Below are positions 18,343 through 26,711 of a stretch of DNA of 64,000 nucleotides, in pieces. Source of the stretch: OM182 bacterium MED-G28 (lineage in GTDB: Bacteria > Pseudomonadota > Gammaproteobacteria > Pseudomonadales > Pseudohongiellaceae). A program made the position numbers and the translations under genes. The notes under the pieces are model-generated. The model was not told the origin of the DNA, made no database searches, and saw nothing but the letters and a program-made list of their open reading frames with translations. Within the stretch, counting starts at the first letter, position 1. Every line of letters starts with the position of its first letter. Location: contig NTJZ01000004.1 of NCBI GenBank assembly GCA_002457215.1, positions 1 to 64,000 of the forward strand. Direction: 5' to 3'.

Positions 18343-19074
18343 TTAATCCGATATTAATAAATCTGTCTCTATAGGTCTTATAGCGATTACTGATATTCCA
18401 TTTTTCACTTTTTTCCATTTAATATTCAGATCGTAAAGAACCATGCCATATTGCTTTTTATCAGTGTCTTTTGGGCGCCACGCCGGCCTAGGGTCCTGGC
18501 AGAGGATTTGAATAATTAATTCTCTAAGCTCTGGATAGGTTAACTTTAATGCAAGTAATTGATCTTCCGCCTCTATAGTGAAATCGATAAGAATATTTTC
18601 TCTGGGTGGGTCGTTAGCATAGCCCCCTCTGGCATCGTTGATCGAGTCGGCATAAGGGATGTAGGGCTTAATATCAATTATCGGTGTTTTATCAAGAATA
18701 TCAATACCTTGTACCTCTATAGTTGTTTTACCATTAACAGATTCGTGACCGATATATTTCAGGACAGATAAGCCTAGAGGATTTGGGCGAAAAGGCGACC
18801 GACTGGCAAATACCCCAACTTTTTTCTGACCACCGAGTCTTGGAGGCTGCACAGTCGGTGACCACCCTCTTTCAGCGGTTGCATGGAAAAAGAATAAGAT
18901 CCACAAATGGGAAAATTTATCGATTTCCCTTAAACAATTTAAATCCGCATAACCGCTAAAAAGTTCGATGGTGCCTTTACCTGCGGGAACCAGGTTTGGT
19001 TGTCGGGGAATTGCAAATTTTTGTTTATAGGGGCTATGGACAACGCCGATTGGTTTTAGATTAATCTCTTTCAT
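18343..19074 (-). CDS. trmO: tRNA (N6-threonylcarbamoyladenosine37-N6)-methyltransferase TrmO
   Basis: A 243-residue protein matching the whole TrmO/TsaA/YaeB family. Visible motifs are HSPYKQKFAIPRQP at 13-26, the central SRSPFRPNPLGLS at 91-103 and the strand DILDKTPIIDIKPYIPYAD near 125-143; the C-terminal domain carries DPRPAW. TrmO uses S-adenosylmethionine to methylate t6A37 in threonine tRNAs. It is divergent from the thioesterase gene at 19135, with 60 bases between them, which must hold both promoters. The gene is AT-rich compared with its neighbours. Confidence 0.92.
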   Translation of the reverse strand: MKEINLKPIGVVHSPYKQKFAIPRQPNLVPAGKGTIELFSGYADLNCLREIDKFSHLWILFFFHATAERGWSPTVQPPRLGGQKKVGVFASRSPFRPNPLGLSVLKYIGHESVNGKTTIEVQGIDILDKTPIIDIKPYIPYADSINDARGGYANDPPRENILIDFTIEAEDQLLALKLTYPELRELIIQILCQDPRPAWRPKDTDKKQYGMVLYDLNIKWKKVKNGISVIAIRPIETDLLISD

Positions 19075-19134
19075 ACTTTTACAAATCGTAAGAATTCCTT
19101 AATATTAGTGGCGCAGTTTTAAAGGCTTTCTATT

Positions 19135-19584
19135 ATGGATGATTTTAACTGGGATAGAACAAATCCATTTATCATTGATGCCGCTGTTCGCAGCGATCGT
19201 ATAGATGGTTATGGTCATGTATCAAATCATTTCTATATATCCTGGATGACCGATTGCATGTTCGCGCATTCAGCAGCCGTAGGATTGTCTGATGAAATAT
19301 GTGTGGAATTGCAAAGAGGCATGGCGGTGAAGGATATAAAAGCCGAGTTATCAGGCTCTGCCTATAAAAACGATAATTTAAAAATTGCAAACTGGATAGT
19401 ATTTAATGATGGAAGATTGAGAGCGTCTCGTGCTTTTCAAATTATTAATGGTGGTACAGGCAAAACACTAGTGCGAGCCGAGATGAAGTTTGTCTGCACT
19501 AATCTGGTTAGCGGTAAGCCTGTAAAAATGCCCGAAATATTTAGAGCAAAATATTGTGTAGAGAGTGAAAAGACAAAAGGCTAG
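19135..19584 (+). CDS. Acyl-CoA thioesterase, hot-dog fold
   Basis: A 149-residue cytosolic protein with the 4HBT/YbgC pattern DGYGHVSNHFYISWM at 24-38, in which D24, H28 and N31 occupy the usual catalytic and helix-capping positions. The later strands (VKDIKAELSGSAYKNDNL and ASRAFQIIN) fit the second half of the hot-dog domain. It probably hydrolyses short or aromatic acyl-CoA esters. AAAGG precedes the ATG by nine bases. It lies 73 bases before atoE on the same strand, so a fatty-acid-related unit is plausible. Confidence 0.8.
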   Translation: MDDFNWDRTNPFIIDAAVRSDRIDGYGHVSNHFYISWMTDCMFAHSAAVGLSDEICVELQRGMAVKDIKAELSGSAYKNDNLKIANWIVFNDGRLRASRAFQIINGGTGKTLVRAEMKFVCTNLVSGKPVKMPEIFRAKYCVESEKTKG

Positions 19585-19657
19585 GTTCCGCAAAACAATG
19601 TAAGTTGGACATATAAAACCGACTTATCTTAAAAGAAATATAATTATAGGATTGCTT

Positions 19658-21100
19658 ATGGCCCATGAAGAGCAGGTAGAACCAAAAGAAGCAGAAGAGT
19701 TACAACCGCATCGTGATCCGCCCATGACGCCAGTGCAAAAAATGGGGGAGGTGATTGCTGATCGAGTGGAACGCTGGATGCCTAATCCGTTTTTGTTCGC
19801 AATCTTGCTGACTTATGTTGCGGCTATAACTGCCTTTATAAGTGAAGGTTCTGGCCCCATTGAAATAGCCCAGTCTTGGTATGGTGGCTTTTGGGACTTG
19901 CTTCAGTTTGCTATGCAGATGGTACTCATTTTAGTTACTGCTAATGTCGTTGCTTATCATCCGCGAGTGCGAAGAGGCATTCTGTTTTTGGTCAAATTAC
20001 CAAAAAATGGCCGTCAGGCGGTGGTGTTGGTGGGAATAGCATCGATGATTACTGGGTGGATTTCTTGGGGGCTAGGTTTAATTTTTGGCGCTATTCTTGT
20101 TCGGGAAATGGGTAAGCATGCAGAAACAACGGGAATAAAAATTCACTATCCATTGCTTGCAGTAGCCGGTTATATGGGCATGAGCTTAACTTGGGGGTGG
20201 GGCTTATCCAGCTCAGCAGGACTGCTACAGGCAACTGAAAACAACGCATTAATTCAGCTCGGATTTCTAGATAGAGTTATTCCTGCTACTGAATGGGTGT
20301 TTCATTCTTACCCTCTAACTTTGACCGGTTTAAGCATCGTCTATGGATCTTTAATGCTGTACCTCTTGTGTCCGCCGGATGAAAATTGTCGGCAGATTTC
20401 TCGTTATGTTGATGTTACTAAAGATGCCGCCATTGATGAGACAGACAAAAATGTTGTTCTGGACAACCCTACATTGGCCGACAGAATCGATAATAGCCTT
20501 TTGTTAGGAGGTATTATCGCGATTACTGGGTTATTACTTTTTATCAGTGTGTTCTTGACCGAAGGGTTGGGCGCGCTGGATTTGAACGTATTGAATTTTG
20601 GCTTTTTAATGATTGGGATGGTTTTGTATCTAAGCCCGTCTAAGTACCAAAAAGAGTTTTATGATGCCGTGTTGGGCAGTGCCGGAGTAATTCTATTATT
20701 TCCTTTTTACGCTGGTATTATTGGAATTATGACGGGTACTGGCTTGGTGGATACCATGACAGAATCTCTTCTTTCCATTGCCACTGAAGAGAACTTTCCT
20801 GTCATAGCTTGGATTACAGGAGGCATTTTAAACCTCTTTGTTCCTTCTGCTGGCGGCGAGTGGGCCATTATCGGGGGACCAATGATGGTAGTGGGATCGG
20901 AGTTAGGGATCCCATACGGACAAATAATAGATGCTTATGCGGTGGGAGATGCGCACACTAACTTGCTGAATCCATTTTGGGCAATTCCATTACTCGCTAT
21001 TTCAGGGTTAAGAGCGCGTGATATGTTTGGTTATGCAATAACCATGATGATTTTGCTGATACCGTTTATAGCTATTACGCTCTACTTGTTGCCCTACTAG
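19658..21100 (+). CDS. atoE: Short-chain fatty acid transporter, AtoE family
   Basis: A 480-residue inner-membrane protein of the AtoE family (TIGR00366), with about ten to twelve hydrophobic helices. The conserved helices WGLGLIFGAILVREMGKHAE, GYMGMSLTWGWGLSSSAGLL and NLFVPSAGGEWAIIGGPMM are typical. Family members move short-chain fatty acids or acetoacetate. ATG at 19658 is preferred, with AGG seven bases upstream; a TTG six bases earlier is possible. Together with acetoacetyl-CoA synthetase at 11772 it suggests uptake and activation of acetoacetate or butyrate. It ends in a CTAG whose two strands give the stop codons of this gene and of the convergent thioesterase. Confidence 0.9.
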   Translation: MAHEEQVEPKEAEELQPHRDPPMTPVQKMGEVIADRVERWMPNPFLFAILLTYVAAITAFISEGSGPIEIAQSWYGGFWDLLQFAMQMVLILVTANVVAYHPRVRRGILFLVKLPKNGRQAVVLVGIASMITGWISWGLGLIFGAILVREMGKHAETTGIKIHYPLLAVAGYMGMSLTWGWGLSSSAGLLQATENNALIQLGFLDRVIPATEWVFHSYPLTLTGLSIVYGSLMLYLLCPPDENCRQISRYVDVTKDAAIDETDKNVVLDNPTLADRIDNSLLLGGIIAITGLLLFISVFLTEGLGALDLNVLNFGFLMIGMVLYLSPSKYQKEFYDAVLGSAGVILLFPFYAGIIGIMTGTGLVDTMTESLLSIATEENFPVIAWITGGILNLFVPSAGGEWAIIGGPMMVVGSELGIPYGQIIDAYAVGDAHTNLLNPFWAIPLLAISGLRARDMFGYAITMMILLIPFIAITLYLLPY

Positions 21101-21552
21101 GATTTGTTTGGCGGTATGGAATAGGTTCCGACGGCGTGAGCGACGAGTTCTTCTGAGCCCGCGGAGTAAATCGATACCTCTCCTATTGCGAGTGATTTGC
21201 CTAATTTAAGCAAATGGCAGTGGGCAAGAAGATCCTTGCCTGCTTGTGGCTTTTTGAGGAAATTAATATTGAAGTTTGTGGTTACCGCAAGAGCAACGAG
21301 CCCAATCCTGCGCAATACAGCAACATAGATCGCACAGTCTGCAAGCGCCATCATAGTAGGGCCAGAAATAGTTCCGCCAGGGCGCAAATTAGAATCATCA
21401 GTCTGCTGTCGGATGGTAATTCCATCTTTATCGAAATTCACTATTTCGAGTGAAGTTTGCGGAAATTCTGTCGCGAAAAAAGCCTCCATGTCCTCTTTTG
21501 TTACCACTGCCACCGCACTGTCACTCCTCAGCTTGTTTAAAAGAGGCGACAT
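21097..21552 (-). CDS. PaaI-type thioesterase
   Basis: A 151-residue hot-dog protein from ATG 21552, with AGG just upstream; a GTG at 21579 would add nine residues. The family core is LRPGGTISGPTMMALADCAIYVAV, equivalent to the H/N-G-G...D segment of PaaI enzymes, followed by TTNFNINFLKKPQAGKDLLAHC and GEVSIYSAGSEELVAHAVGTY. Such enzymes hydrolyse medium-chain or aryl acyl-CoAs in the cytosol. It converges on atoE with a four-base overlap. Confidence 0.82.
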   Translation of the reverse strand: MSPLLNKLRSDSAVAVVTKEDMEAFFATEFPQTSLEIVNFDKDGITIRQQTDDSNLRPGGTISGPTMMALADCAIYVAVLRRIGLVALAVTTNFNINFLKKPQAGKDLLAHCHLLKLGKSLAIGEVSIYSAGSEELVAHAVGTYSIPPNKS

Positions 21553-21684
21553 TTTGCCTGATCCAATACCTAAAAACACGATAAAAGACCAGTTTTAGCG
21601 CAATGGAGCGTGTGTAGCTGTATTTTTGGAGCAAGCCCAATTATGCTTATTCGAACCTAACAATAAGGAGAGTGAGGAGTGGAC

Positions 21685-22803
21685 ATGTTATCCAAGAGAG
21701 TGATTCTAGCCCTATTAGGGCCAGCCCTGATTTCTGGGGCAGTTTCTGCCCAGACAGGTAATGCAATATCTGGTACGGGTTTGCCTAATCCAAATCCTGT
21801 CGTAACCCAAAATTGGGGTGATTTGCCTGCAGGCCGTGAGTGGGGGTCCACCGCAGGTGTAGATATAGACCCGACCGACGGCCACGTTTGGGCCTATGAG
21901 CGATGCGGAGCCAGCAGTTTTGGAGGAGGAGTGCCAATTAACTGCGACACTAATCCTGTAGATCCAATTTTTAAGTTCGACCGCAATACAGGTGAAGTGC
22001 TCGCTAATTTTGGTGGAGGCTTGATGCAAACGCCTCATGGCATTCATGCTGACGCTGAAGGAAATGTGTGGGTGACGGATTTTGCTGCAAACGCTGACGG
22101 AACCAAAGGTCATCAAGTGCATAAATTCAGCGCAAATGGCGACTTATTAATGAGCTTGGGCACCCCAGGACAAGCTGGCAGCGGCCCAGGAGTTTTTAAT
22201 CAGCCTAACGACGTTATTGTCGGTCCGGATGGAAGTATATATGTCTCTGATGGCCATAATGGCCAAGGCATGACGAGCAATGCAGCCATGGACGAAGGAC
22301 GTGCAGCAGGAGACACCGCGCGGATATTAAAATTTGCCCCAGACGGTACTTTTATTAAGCAGTGGGGAGAAATTGGTGTGCGCCATGGTGAGTTTCGGAC
22401 GCCACATGCTATGGAATTTGATTCGAAAGGTCGTTTATGGGTTGCAGATCGCGGCAATCATCGCCTAGAGCTGTTTGATCAAGACGGTAATTACCTTGAA
22501 TCGCGCTATGCCTATGGTCGTATTAGTGGCATTTTTATAACTGACAATGACTTGGTCTATGCGATTGATTCTGAGTCAGGTCCGACAAATCATGTTGGCT
22601 GGCGTAATGGCGTTCGCATAGGGCATATCGATGAAGACAGAATTTCTGGCTTCATTCCTCCGTTTGAAAGGCCTGACCGCGTATATCAAGGTACAGCAGG
22701 TGAAGGGGTTGCTGTTGATGCGAGTGGTAATGTGTTTGCAGCCGAAGGACCCAACTCTCTCAGTTGGGCAGGTGGCGCTTTCACCAAGTATTCAACTCGC
22801 TAG
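21685..22803 (+). CDS. Exported NHL-repeat beta-propeller protein
   Basis: A 372-residue secreted protein. The ATG at 21685 has GAGGAG five bases upstream; a GTG at 21679 with its own AAGGAG site is also possible. The signal peptide ends at VSAQ. Blades repeat as TPHGIHADAEGNVWVTDFA, QPNDVIVGPDGSIYVSDGHN, TPHAMEFDSKGRLWVADRGN and ending VAVDASGNVFAAEG. It is the same type as the gene at 8663, from which it differs by an insertion around GQGMTSNAAMDEGRAAGD. Possible relatives are amidating lyases and lactonases. A strong terminator follows. Confidence 0.87.
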   Translation: MLSKRVILALLGPALISGAVSAQTGNAISGTGLPNPNPVVTQNWGDLPAGREWGSTAGVDIDPTDGHVWAYERCGASSFGGGVPINCDTNPVDPIFKFDRNTGEVLANFGGGLMQTPHGIHADAEGNVWVTDFAANADGTKGHQVHKFSANGDLLMSLGTPGQAGSGPGVFNQPNDVIVGPDGSIYVSDGHNGQGMTSNAAMDEGRAAGDTARILKFAPDGTFIKQWGEIGVRHGEFRTPHAMEFDSKGRLWVADRGNHRLELFDQDGNYLESRYAYGRISGIFITDNDLVYAIDSESGPTNHVGWRNGVRIGHIDEDRISGFIPPFERPDRVYQGTAGEGVAVDASGNVFAAEGPNSLSWAGGAFTKYSTR

Positions 22804-22822
22804 TAAGTTAGATAAGAATCAG

Positions 22823-22865
22823 AATGAAGTAATACTGCTGTTGTCAGTATTGCTTCATTTTTTTT
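22823..22865 (+). terminator. Rho-independent terminator after the NHL gene
   Basis: A 14-base stem with one G-U pair (22823-22836 with 22846-22859) and a nine-base loop, followed by a run of T. It lies 20 bases after the stop at 22803 and separates the propeller gene from the cupin gene. Confidence 0.88.
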
Positions 22866-22893
22866 GCCCACTGAAATGTGCGAGAGTTTAACA

Positions 22894-23262
22894 ATGGTAA
22901 ATAAAATTCAATCAATCAACTGGGACGAGATTGAGATGGAAACGGTCAACGCAAGTATGCGCCGGAGAATTGTCACCGGAGAAAAAATGACCGTTGCAAA
23001 GATCTATTTTGACGATGGCTTTGTGGTGCCCTTGCATTGTCATCATAATGAACAAATTACCCAGGTAATTAAAGGTCAAATGCATTTCGTCTTTGGTGGA
23101 GATGATCCTGAGGAGCTACTTCTAACTCCCGGTGATGTTGTTGTTATACCACCTAATATTCTGCATCAGGCAACTTGTATTGGAGAAGTAGAAGAGATTG
23201 ATATGTGGGCGCCGAGGAGGGAAGACTGGCTAGATAAAACTGACGATTATTTGCGAGGATAA
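22894..23262 (+). CDS. Cupin-domain protein
   Basis: A 122-residue single-domain cupin; the ATG at 22894 has GAGAG seven to eight bases upstream, while an in-frame TTG at 22864 lies within the preceding terminator tail. The first cupin motif is PLHCHHNEQITQVIKG (H48, H50 and Q54 as likely metal ligands) and the second is PGDVVVIPPNILHQA with H91. Small cupins of this type include pectin-degradation-like KdgF proteins and dioxygenase-like or sensor proteins; the substrate cannot be told. The final segment MWAPRREDWL is seen in KdgF-like members. Confidence 0.8.
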   Translation: MVNKIQSINWDEIEMETVNASMRRRIVTGEKMTVAKIYFDDGFVVPLHCHHNEQITQVIKGQMHFVFGGDDPEELLLTPGDVVVIPPNILHQATCIGEVEEIDMWAPRREDWLDKTDDYLRG

Positions 23263-23273
23263 TTCATTCTTGA

Positions 23274-24098
23274 CTAATAAAAAACCAACATGCGTGACTC
23301 CATGCTTTCACGCGGTTGAGCATCTTTCGGTGCTAACACATTGTTAAAAGCGGTATGAATAGAGCGGATTGCGCGTCCATCATTCATTGAGTCGAAGGTT
23401 TTAATTAAGAGTACTTCATTATTTTTCATTTCTGGGAAGTAAAACCATTTATGCCCTGCGTTATGACTAACTAGTTCAAGTTCTCCGATACGATCCTTCG
23501 CTCGCCGCTCGCTGGAGAATACGTTTTCCTCGCTAACAGATTGTGCGTCACAGCAAGTCAGCGGGGATTTTATAACGGGGCCAGCTATTGAGCGCCATAC
23601 ATTGATGATGGCAAACCTATTTTTTAATTTCTCCTCTGCTGCGGTATCACCCAATAAATCTTTCAATCGTTTGTGAGCTGACGTAATCGTATAGTCATTG
23701 TGGACGATGGCGGCGGCTTCACGAGTTTTGTGCGTCGCTCTGATTTCTGCAGAATCTGATCTGAGAGTATGATCAAAAATATGAATCGCTTTCCCGCCTA
23801 GAATCGGCAGGACCAATTCCTCTAGTTCTCTTTCATAAGCAGTCTTCTGATTTTCTATGTCATAGAAGTTAGTGATCGAGCTTTCGTGTTCATGGAGTTC
23901 GAATCCTTCTCTATTTAGACTCGTGGATGTTTCTAGAACGCGAGCGTCATGGATAGGCACTTCTACATCCTTAAATTCAGCATTAACGCTAAGTTGAGCA
24001 TCGGCGCCACCTTGGGAGGCAAAATACACGGGTTTATCATCTCCAGGGACAAGGTAGCGAATGGAGGCTCGAGTTGACTGATCAGTTATAGTTGTCAT
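23274..24098 (-). CDS. CmcJ/NvfI family protein (putative oxygenase)
   Basis: A 274-residue cytosolic protein of the family that includes fungal NvfI and GA4-desaturase-like enzymes and bacterial CmcJ. Typical stretches are IRATHKTREAAAIVHNDYT, with H133 and D135 as a likely iron pair, FAIINVWRSIAGPVIKSPL, CDAQSV and the C-terminal IRSIHTAF. NvfI is an iron/2-oxoglutarate-type oxygenase, while CmcJ was named for cephamycin methoxylation; what this copy oxidises is unknown. The ATG at 24098 has no clear ribosome-binding site; a TTG lies six bases upstream. It is a monocistron convergent with the cupin gene. Confidence 0.78.
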   Translation of the reverse strand: MTTITDQSTRASIRYLVPGDDKPVYFASQGGADAQLSVNAEFKDVEVPIHDARVLETSTSLNREGFELHEHESSITNFYDIENQKTAYERELEELVLPILGGKAIHIFDHTLRSDSAEIRATHKTREAAAIVHNDYTITSAHKRLKDLLGDTAAEEKLKNRFAIINVWRSIAGPVIKSPLTCCDAQSVSEENVFSSERRAKDRIGELELVSHNAGHKWFYFPEMKNNEVLLIKTFDSMNDGRAIRSIHTAFNNVLAPKDAQPRESMESRMLVFY

Positions 24099-24333
24099 TA
24101 GCAAGAAAGACTAGTGCAGTTATTTAGTGTTGGATTTGAGTGACAGTTTAATGGTTCCAGGGAGCTGAATCATCAATAAATACATGAAAGAGTCACAGAA
24201 TCACTTGACTGTTGAGTAGAATCGTTAATACCCTTTTGGTACCGAAAAATAAGTAAAACCTAAAAGCAATTCTCGGCACTGTTCGAAAGCTGTAATTAGC
24301 ACAGATTGTCGATAACAAGCAGGAGATTGCCCG

Positions 24334-25626
24334 ATGTTAATTTACAAGAAAGTCTCTGTTTTTGTGAGCGCGATATTTACGTTATCACTCGCCCCGTCAG
24401 CCTTGGCACAACAAGCCCCCGCTCCTACATTTGCTGAGCATGTTGCACCGATCATTTATGATAACTGCGTTGAATGTCATCGGCCTGGATCGATTGCGCC
24501 CATGACACTCATTGATTATGAGACCGTGCGCGCTTGGGGTCCGGTCATCAAAGATCGGGTAGAACAGCGCAAAATGCCGCCTTATTTTATTGATAAAACA
24601 GTAGGGGTGCAGTCTTTCGAAGATGATCGGTCCCTTACCGATGCTGAAATAGCTACCATTTCTGCTTGGGTGGATGGAGGAGCTCCCCAAGGGGATATTA
24701 ACAATATGCCTGCAGTTCCCCAATTTCAGGATAACGTAGCTTGGACGCTCGCAGATGAGATGGGTCGGCCGCCCGATTTGATCATACCGATTCCAGAGCC
24801 ATTCACTGTGCCTGCCGACGGTCCGAATTGGTGGATGACTTTTTACAGTGAGACTGGTCTCACTGAGGATCGCTGGATAAAAGCTTTTGAAACCAAACCC
24901 TCGGCAGAAGGCTTTCCAGTGGTGCACCATGCTGTAACTTCTATGGAGTTTCCTGAGGGTGGAGGTGGCTTTCTAAGCGAGTATGCCTTAGGTAAAACTG
25001 CTGATATTAATCCGCCTGGGACCGGGCAATTAATTAAAGCCGGTACTCGATTGAATTGGAACGTGCATTATGCTGCCAGTCCCGATGGTCTTGATCGCAC
25101 TGACCGCACTAGACTCGGTCTCTGGTTTTTGCCAGAAGGGGAAGATCCAGAGCATGAGTTAATTCGTTCTCATATGGCAGACAATGAAGATCTTGATCTT
25201 CCAGGTGGTCAGGAAGTTATTCGCACTGACGGATATGAGTTCCTCGATAAAAATATTCGAATAACAGCATTTCAACCGCACCTACATAATTTGGGAACAC
25301 GGCAGTGTCTTGAAGTGATCTACCAGGACAACCGACGCCAAACTTTAAGTTGTGCTGATTGGGATTTTGGTTGGCATATCGCCTATAACTATACTGAGGA
25401 CGTGCAGCCTCTGATTCCAAAAGGTTCAATGATGCATGTCACAAGTTGGTTTAATAATTCTGCCAGTAATCCGTGGGCTGGAGATTCCAGAAATTGGGTA
25501 GGATTCGGTCAGAGATCTACCGACGACATGTCATTCTCCTGGATTAGCTATTATGAGCTCACAGATGAGGAATATGAATCGGCTGTTGCTGATCGCCATG
25601 GGCAGTTAGCGGCAGGAAGTGATTAA
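24334..25626 (+). CDS. Cytochrome c - copper type II monooxygenase-like fusion, exported
   Basis: A 430-residue secreted protein with signal peptide ending ALAQ. Residues 30-115 form a small cytochrome c domain: CVECH at 45-49 and a conserved methionine in KMPPYF at 81. The rest resembles the two-domain core of copper type II, ascorbate-dependent monooxygenases (PHM and dopamine beta-monooxygenase). Likely copper ligands are H198-H199 (VVHHA), H245 (NVHYA, the QVHYG site), H316 and H318 (QPHLHNLG) and M399 (TDDMSFSW). All six positions therefore look intact. The heme domain could supply electrons in place of ascorbate, which is inference. CAGGAG precedes the ATG. The next gene lies 35 bases downstream and is probably co-transcribed. 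Confidence 0.83.
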   Translation: MLIYKKVSVFVSAIFTLSLAPSALAQQAPAPTFAEHVAPIIYDNCVECHRPGSIAPMTLIDYETVRAWGPVIKDRVEQRKMPPYFIDKTVGVQSFEDDRSLTDAEIATISAWVDGGAPQGDINNMPAVPQFQDNVAWTLADEMGRPPDLIIPIPEPFTVPADGPNWWMTFYSETGLTEDRWIKAFETKPSAEGFPVVHHAVTSMEFPEGGGGFLSEYALGKTADINPPGTGQLIKAGTRLNWNVHYAASPDGLDRTDRTRLGLWFLPEGEDPEHELIRSHMADNEDLDLPGGQEVIRTDGYEFLDKNIRITAFQPHLHNLGTRQCLEVIYQDNRRQTLSCADWDFGWHIAYNYTEDVQPLIPKGSMMHVTSWFNNSASNPWAGDSRNWVGFGQRSTDDMSFSWISYYELTDEEYESAVADRHGQLAAGSD

Positions 25627-25661
25627 TAACGCCTAAAATAATAAGAAGGAGGCGTCGAACG

Positions 25662-26642
25662 ATGTTGGTTCGAATTCTAACGTTAAAAATACGATTAATT
25701 AGCAGCGCCTTTCTGGCGCTGCTTTTTCTAATCAATACACCCAATGTGACGGCGCAAACTTTGCATAGGTTTGGTCAGAGCATTCAACCGATTTTTGAAG
25801 GATTTGAGCGAAATACCGATGGCACTTTTACTATGTGGTTTGGGTATCTCAACAGGAACTATGATGAAACTCCTACCGTTGCTGTCGGAGACTTAAACGG
25901 CTTCTTTGCTGCCAATGGTGTGAATACTGCCGGCCCTGTCGATCAGAATTTGCTACTAAGTGATCCTGGTCCTCAAGACAGGGGACAGCCAACGTACTTC
26001 TATCCGCGCCGACAACAGTTCGTGTTTGAGGTAGTCCTGCCCGCAGATTTTGTAGGCAACGAATTAGTTTGGTCAATCACCCATAATGGTGAAACACGCA
26101 CTGCTGTCGGGACTCTCGAAAGAGAAAATATTTGGGCTGTAGATGAGGGAGTCTGGAGCGCCAATAGAGGCAGAGGTACTGGCGGTCGAACTGAAATTGA
26201 ATATGCAAATGAGCCCCCCGCGATGCGCTTAGTAGGTATCGAAGGCCAAATATCTGCTGCTGTTGGCAGACCAGTTAATCTCCGCGTATTTGCTTCTGAT
26301 GATGGTGTGCCTGGCCCCTATGAGCGAGACCGTAGAGGTAGAATGGACCCGTTGCCAAATAATCTACCAGAAGTAGGGGGTGGTATTGGCCGCAACTCGC
26401 CGAAGGAGCAAGGCGTGGTAAATTATGTTGCTGCGGATGAAACTGGGTTAGCGCTTACTTGGATAAAATACCGGGGCCCCGGTCACGTCCTTTTTGACAA
26501 CGCAATTAGTGCGCTGAACCCATTGGGTGAGGAAGTTGTTAGCTCGGCAACTTTTACACAAAGTGGCACGTATGTGTTGCGTGCCTATGCAGATGATTCT
26601 ACTTACACAACTTATTCAGAGCTAAATGTTATAGTTCAATAA
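25662..26642 (+). CDS. Exported protein of unknown function beside the copper enzyme
   Basis: A 326-residue secreted protein with a clear AAGGAGG site and a signal peptide (core LISSAFLALLFLI, cleavage near VTAQ). I do not recognise a named domain. The N-terminal half (QPIFEGFERNTDGTFTMWFG, TYFYPRRQQFVFEVVLP) looks like a beta-sandwich, and the C-terminal part (VNLRVFASDDGVPG, FTQSGTYVLRAYADDS) looks like an Ig-like or PKD-type domain. It has no cysteine pair, heme motif or obvious metal site. It probably accompanies the cytochrome-copper protein as a periplasmic partner. Confidence 0.75.
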   Translation: MLVRILTLKIRLISSAFLALLFLINTPNVTAQTLHRFGQSIQPIFEGFERNTDGTFTMWFGYLNRNYDETPTVAVGDLNGFFAANGVNTAGPVDQNLLLSDPGPQDRGQPTYFYPRRQQFVFEVVLPADFVGNELVWSITHNGETRTAVGTLERENIWAVDEGVWSANRGRGTGGRTEIEYANEPPAMRLVGIEGQISAAVGRPVNLRVFASDDGVPGPYERDRRGRMDPLPNNLPEVGGGIGRNSPKEQGVVNYVAADETGLALTWIKYRGPGHVLFDNAISALNPLGEEVVSSATFTQSGTYVLRAYADDSTYTTYSELNVIVQ

Positions 26643-26711
26643 GAATCTATAAAGATATTAATTCTAATAAAAGCATTATAGGGTTCTTGCTAGTTGATCT
26701 ATTGCCTGTAA

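Noticed and set aside
24397-24930. Long antisense open frame in the copper monooxygenase gene
   Set aside because: It has no ribosome-binding site and its protein is irregular in composition; the sense strand encodes conserved copper and heme motifs.
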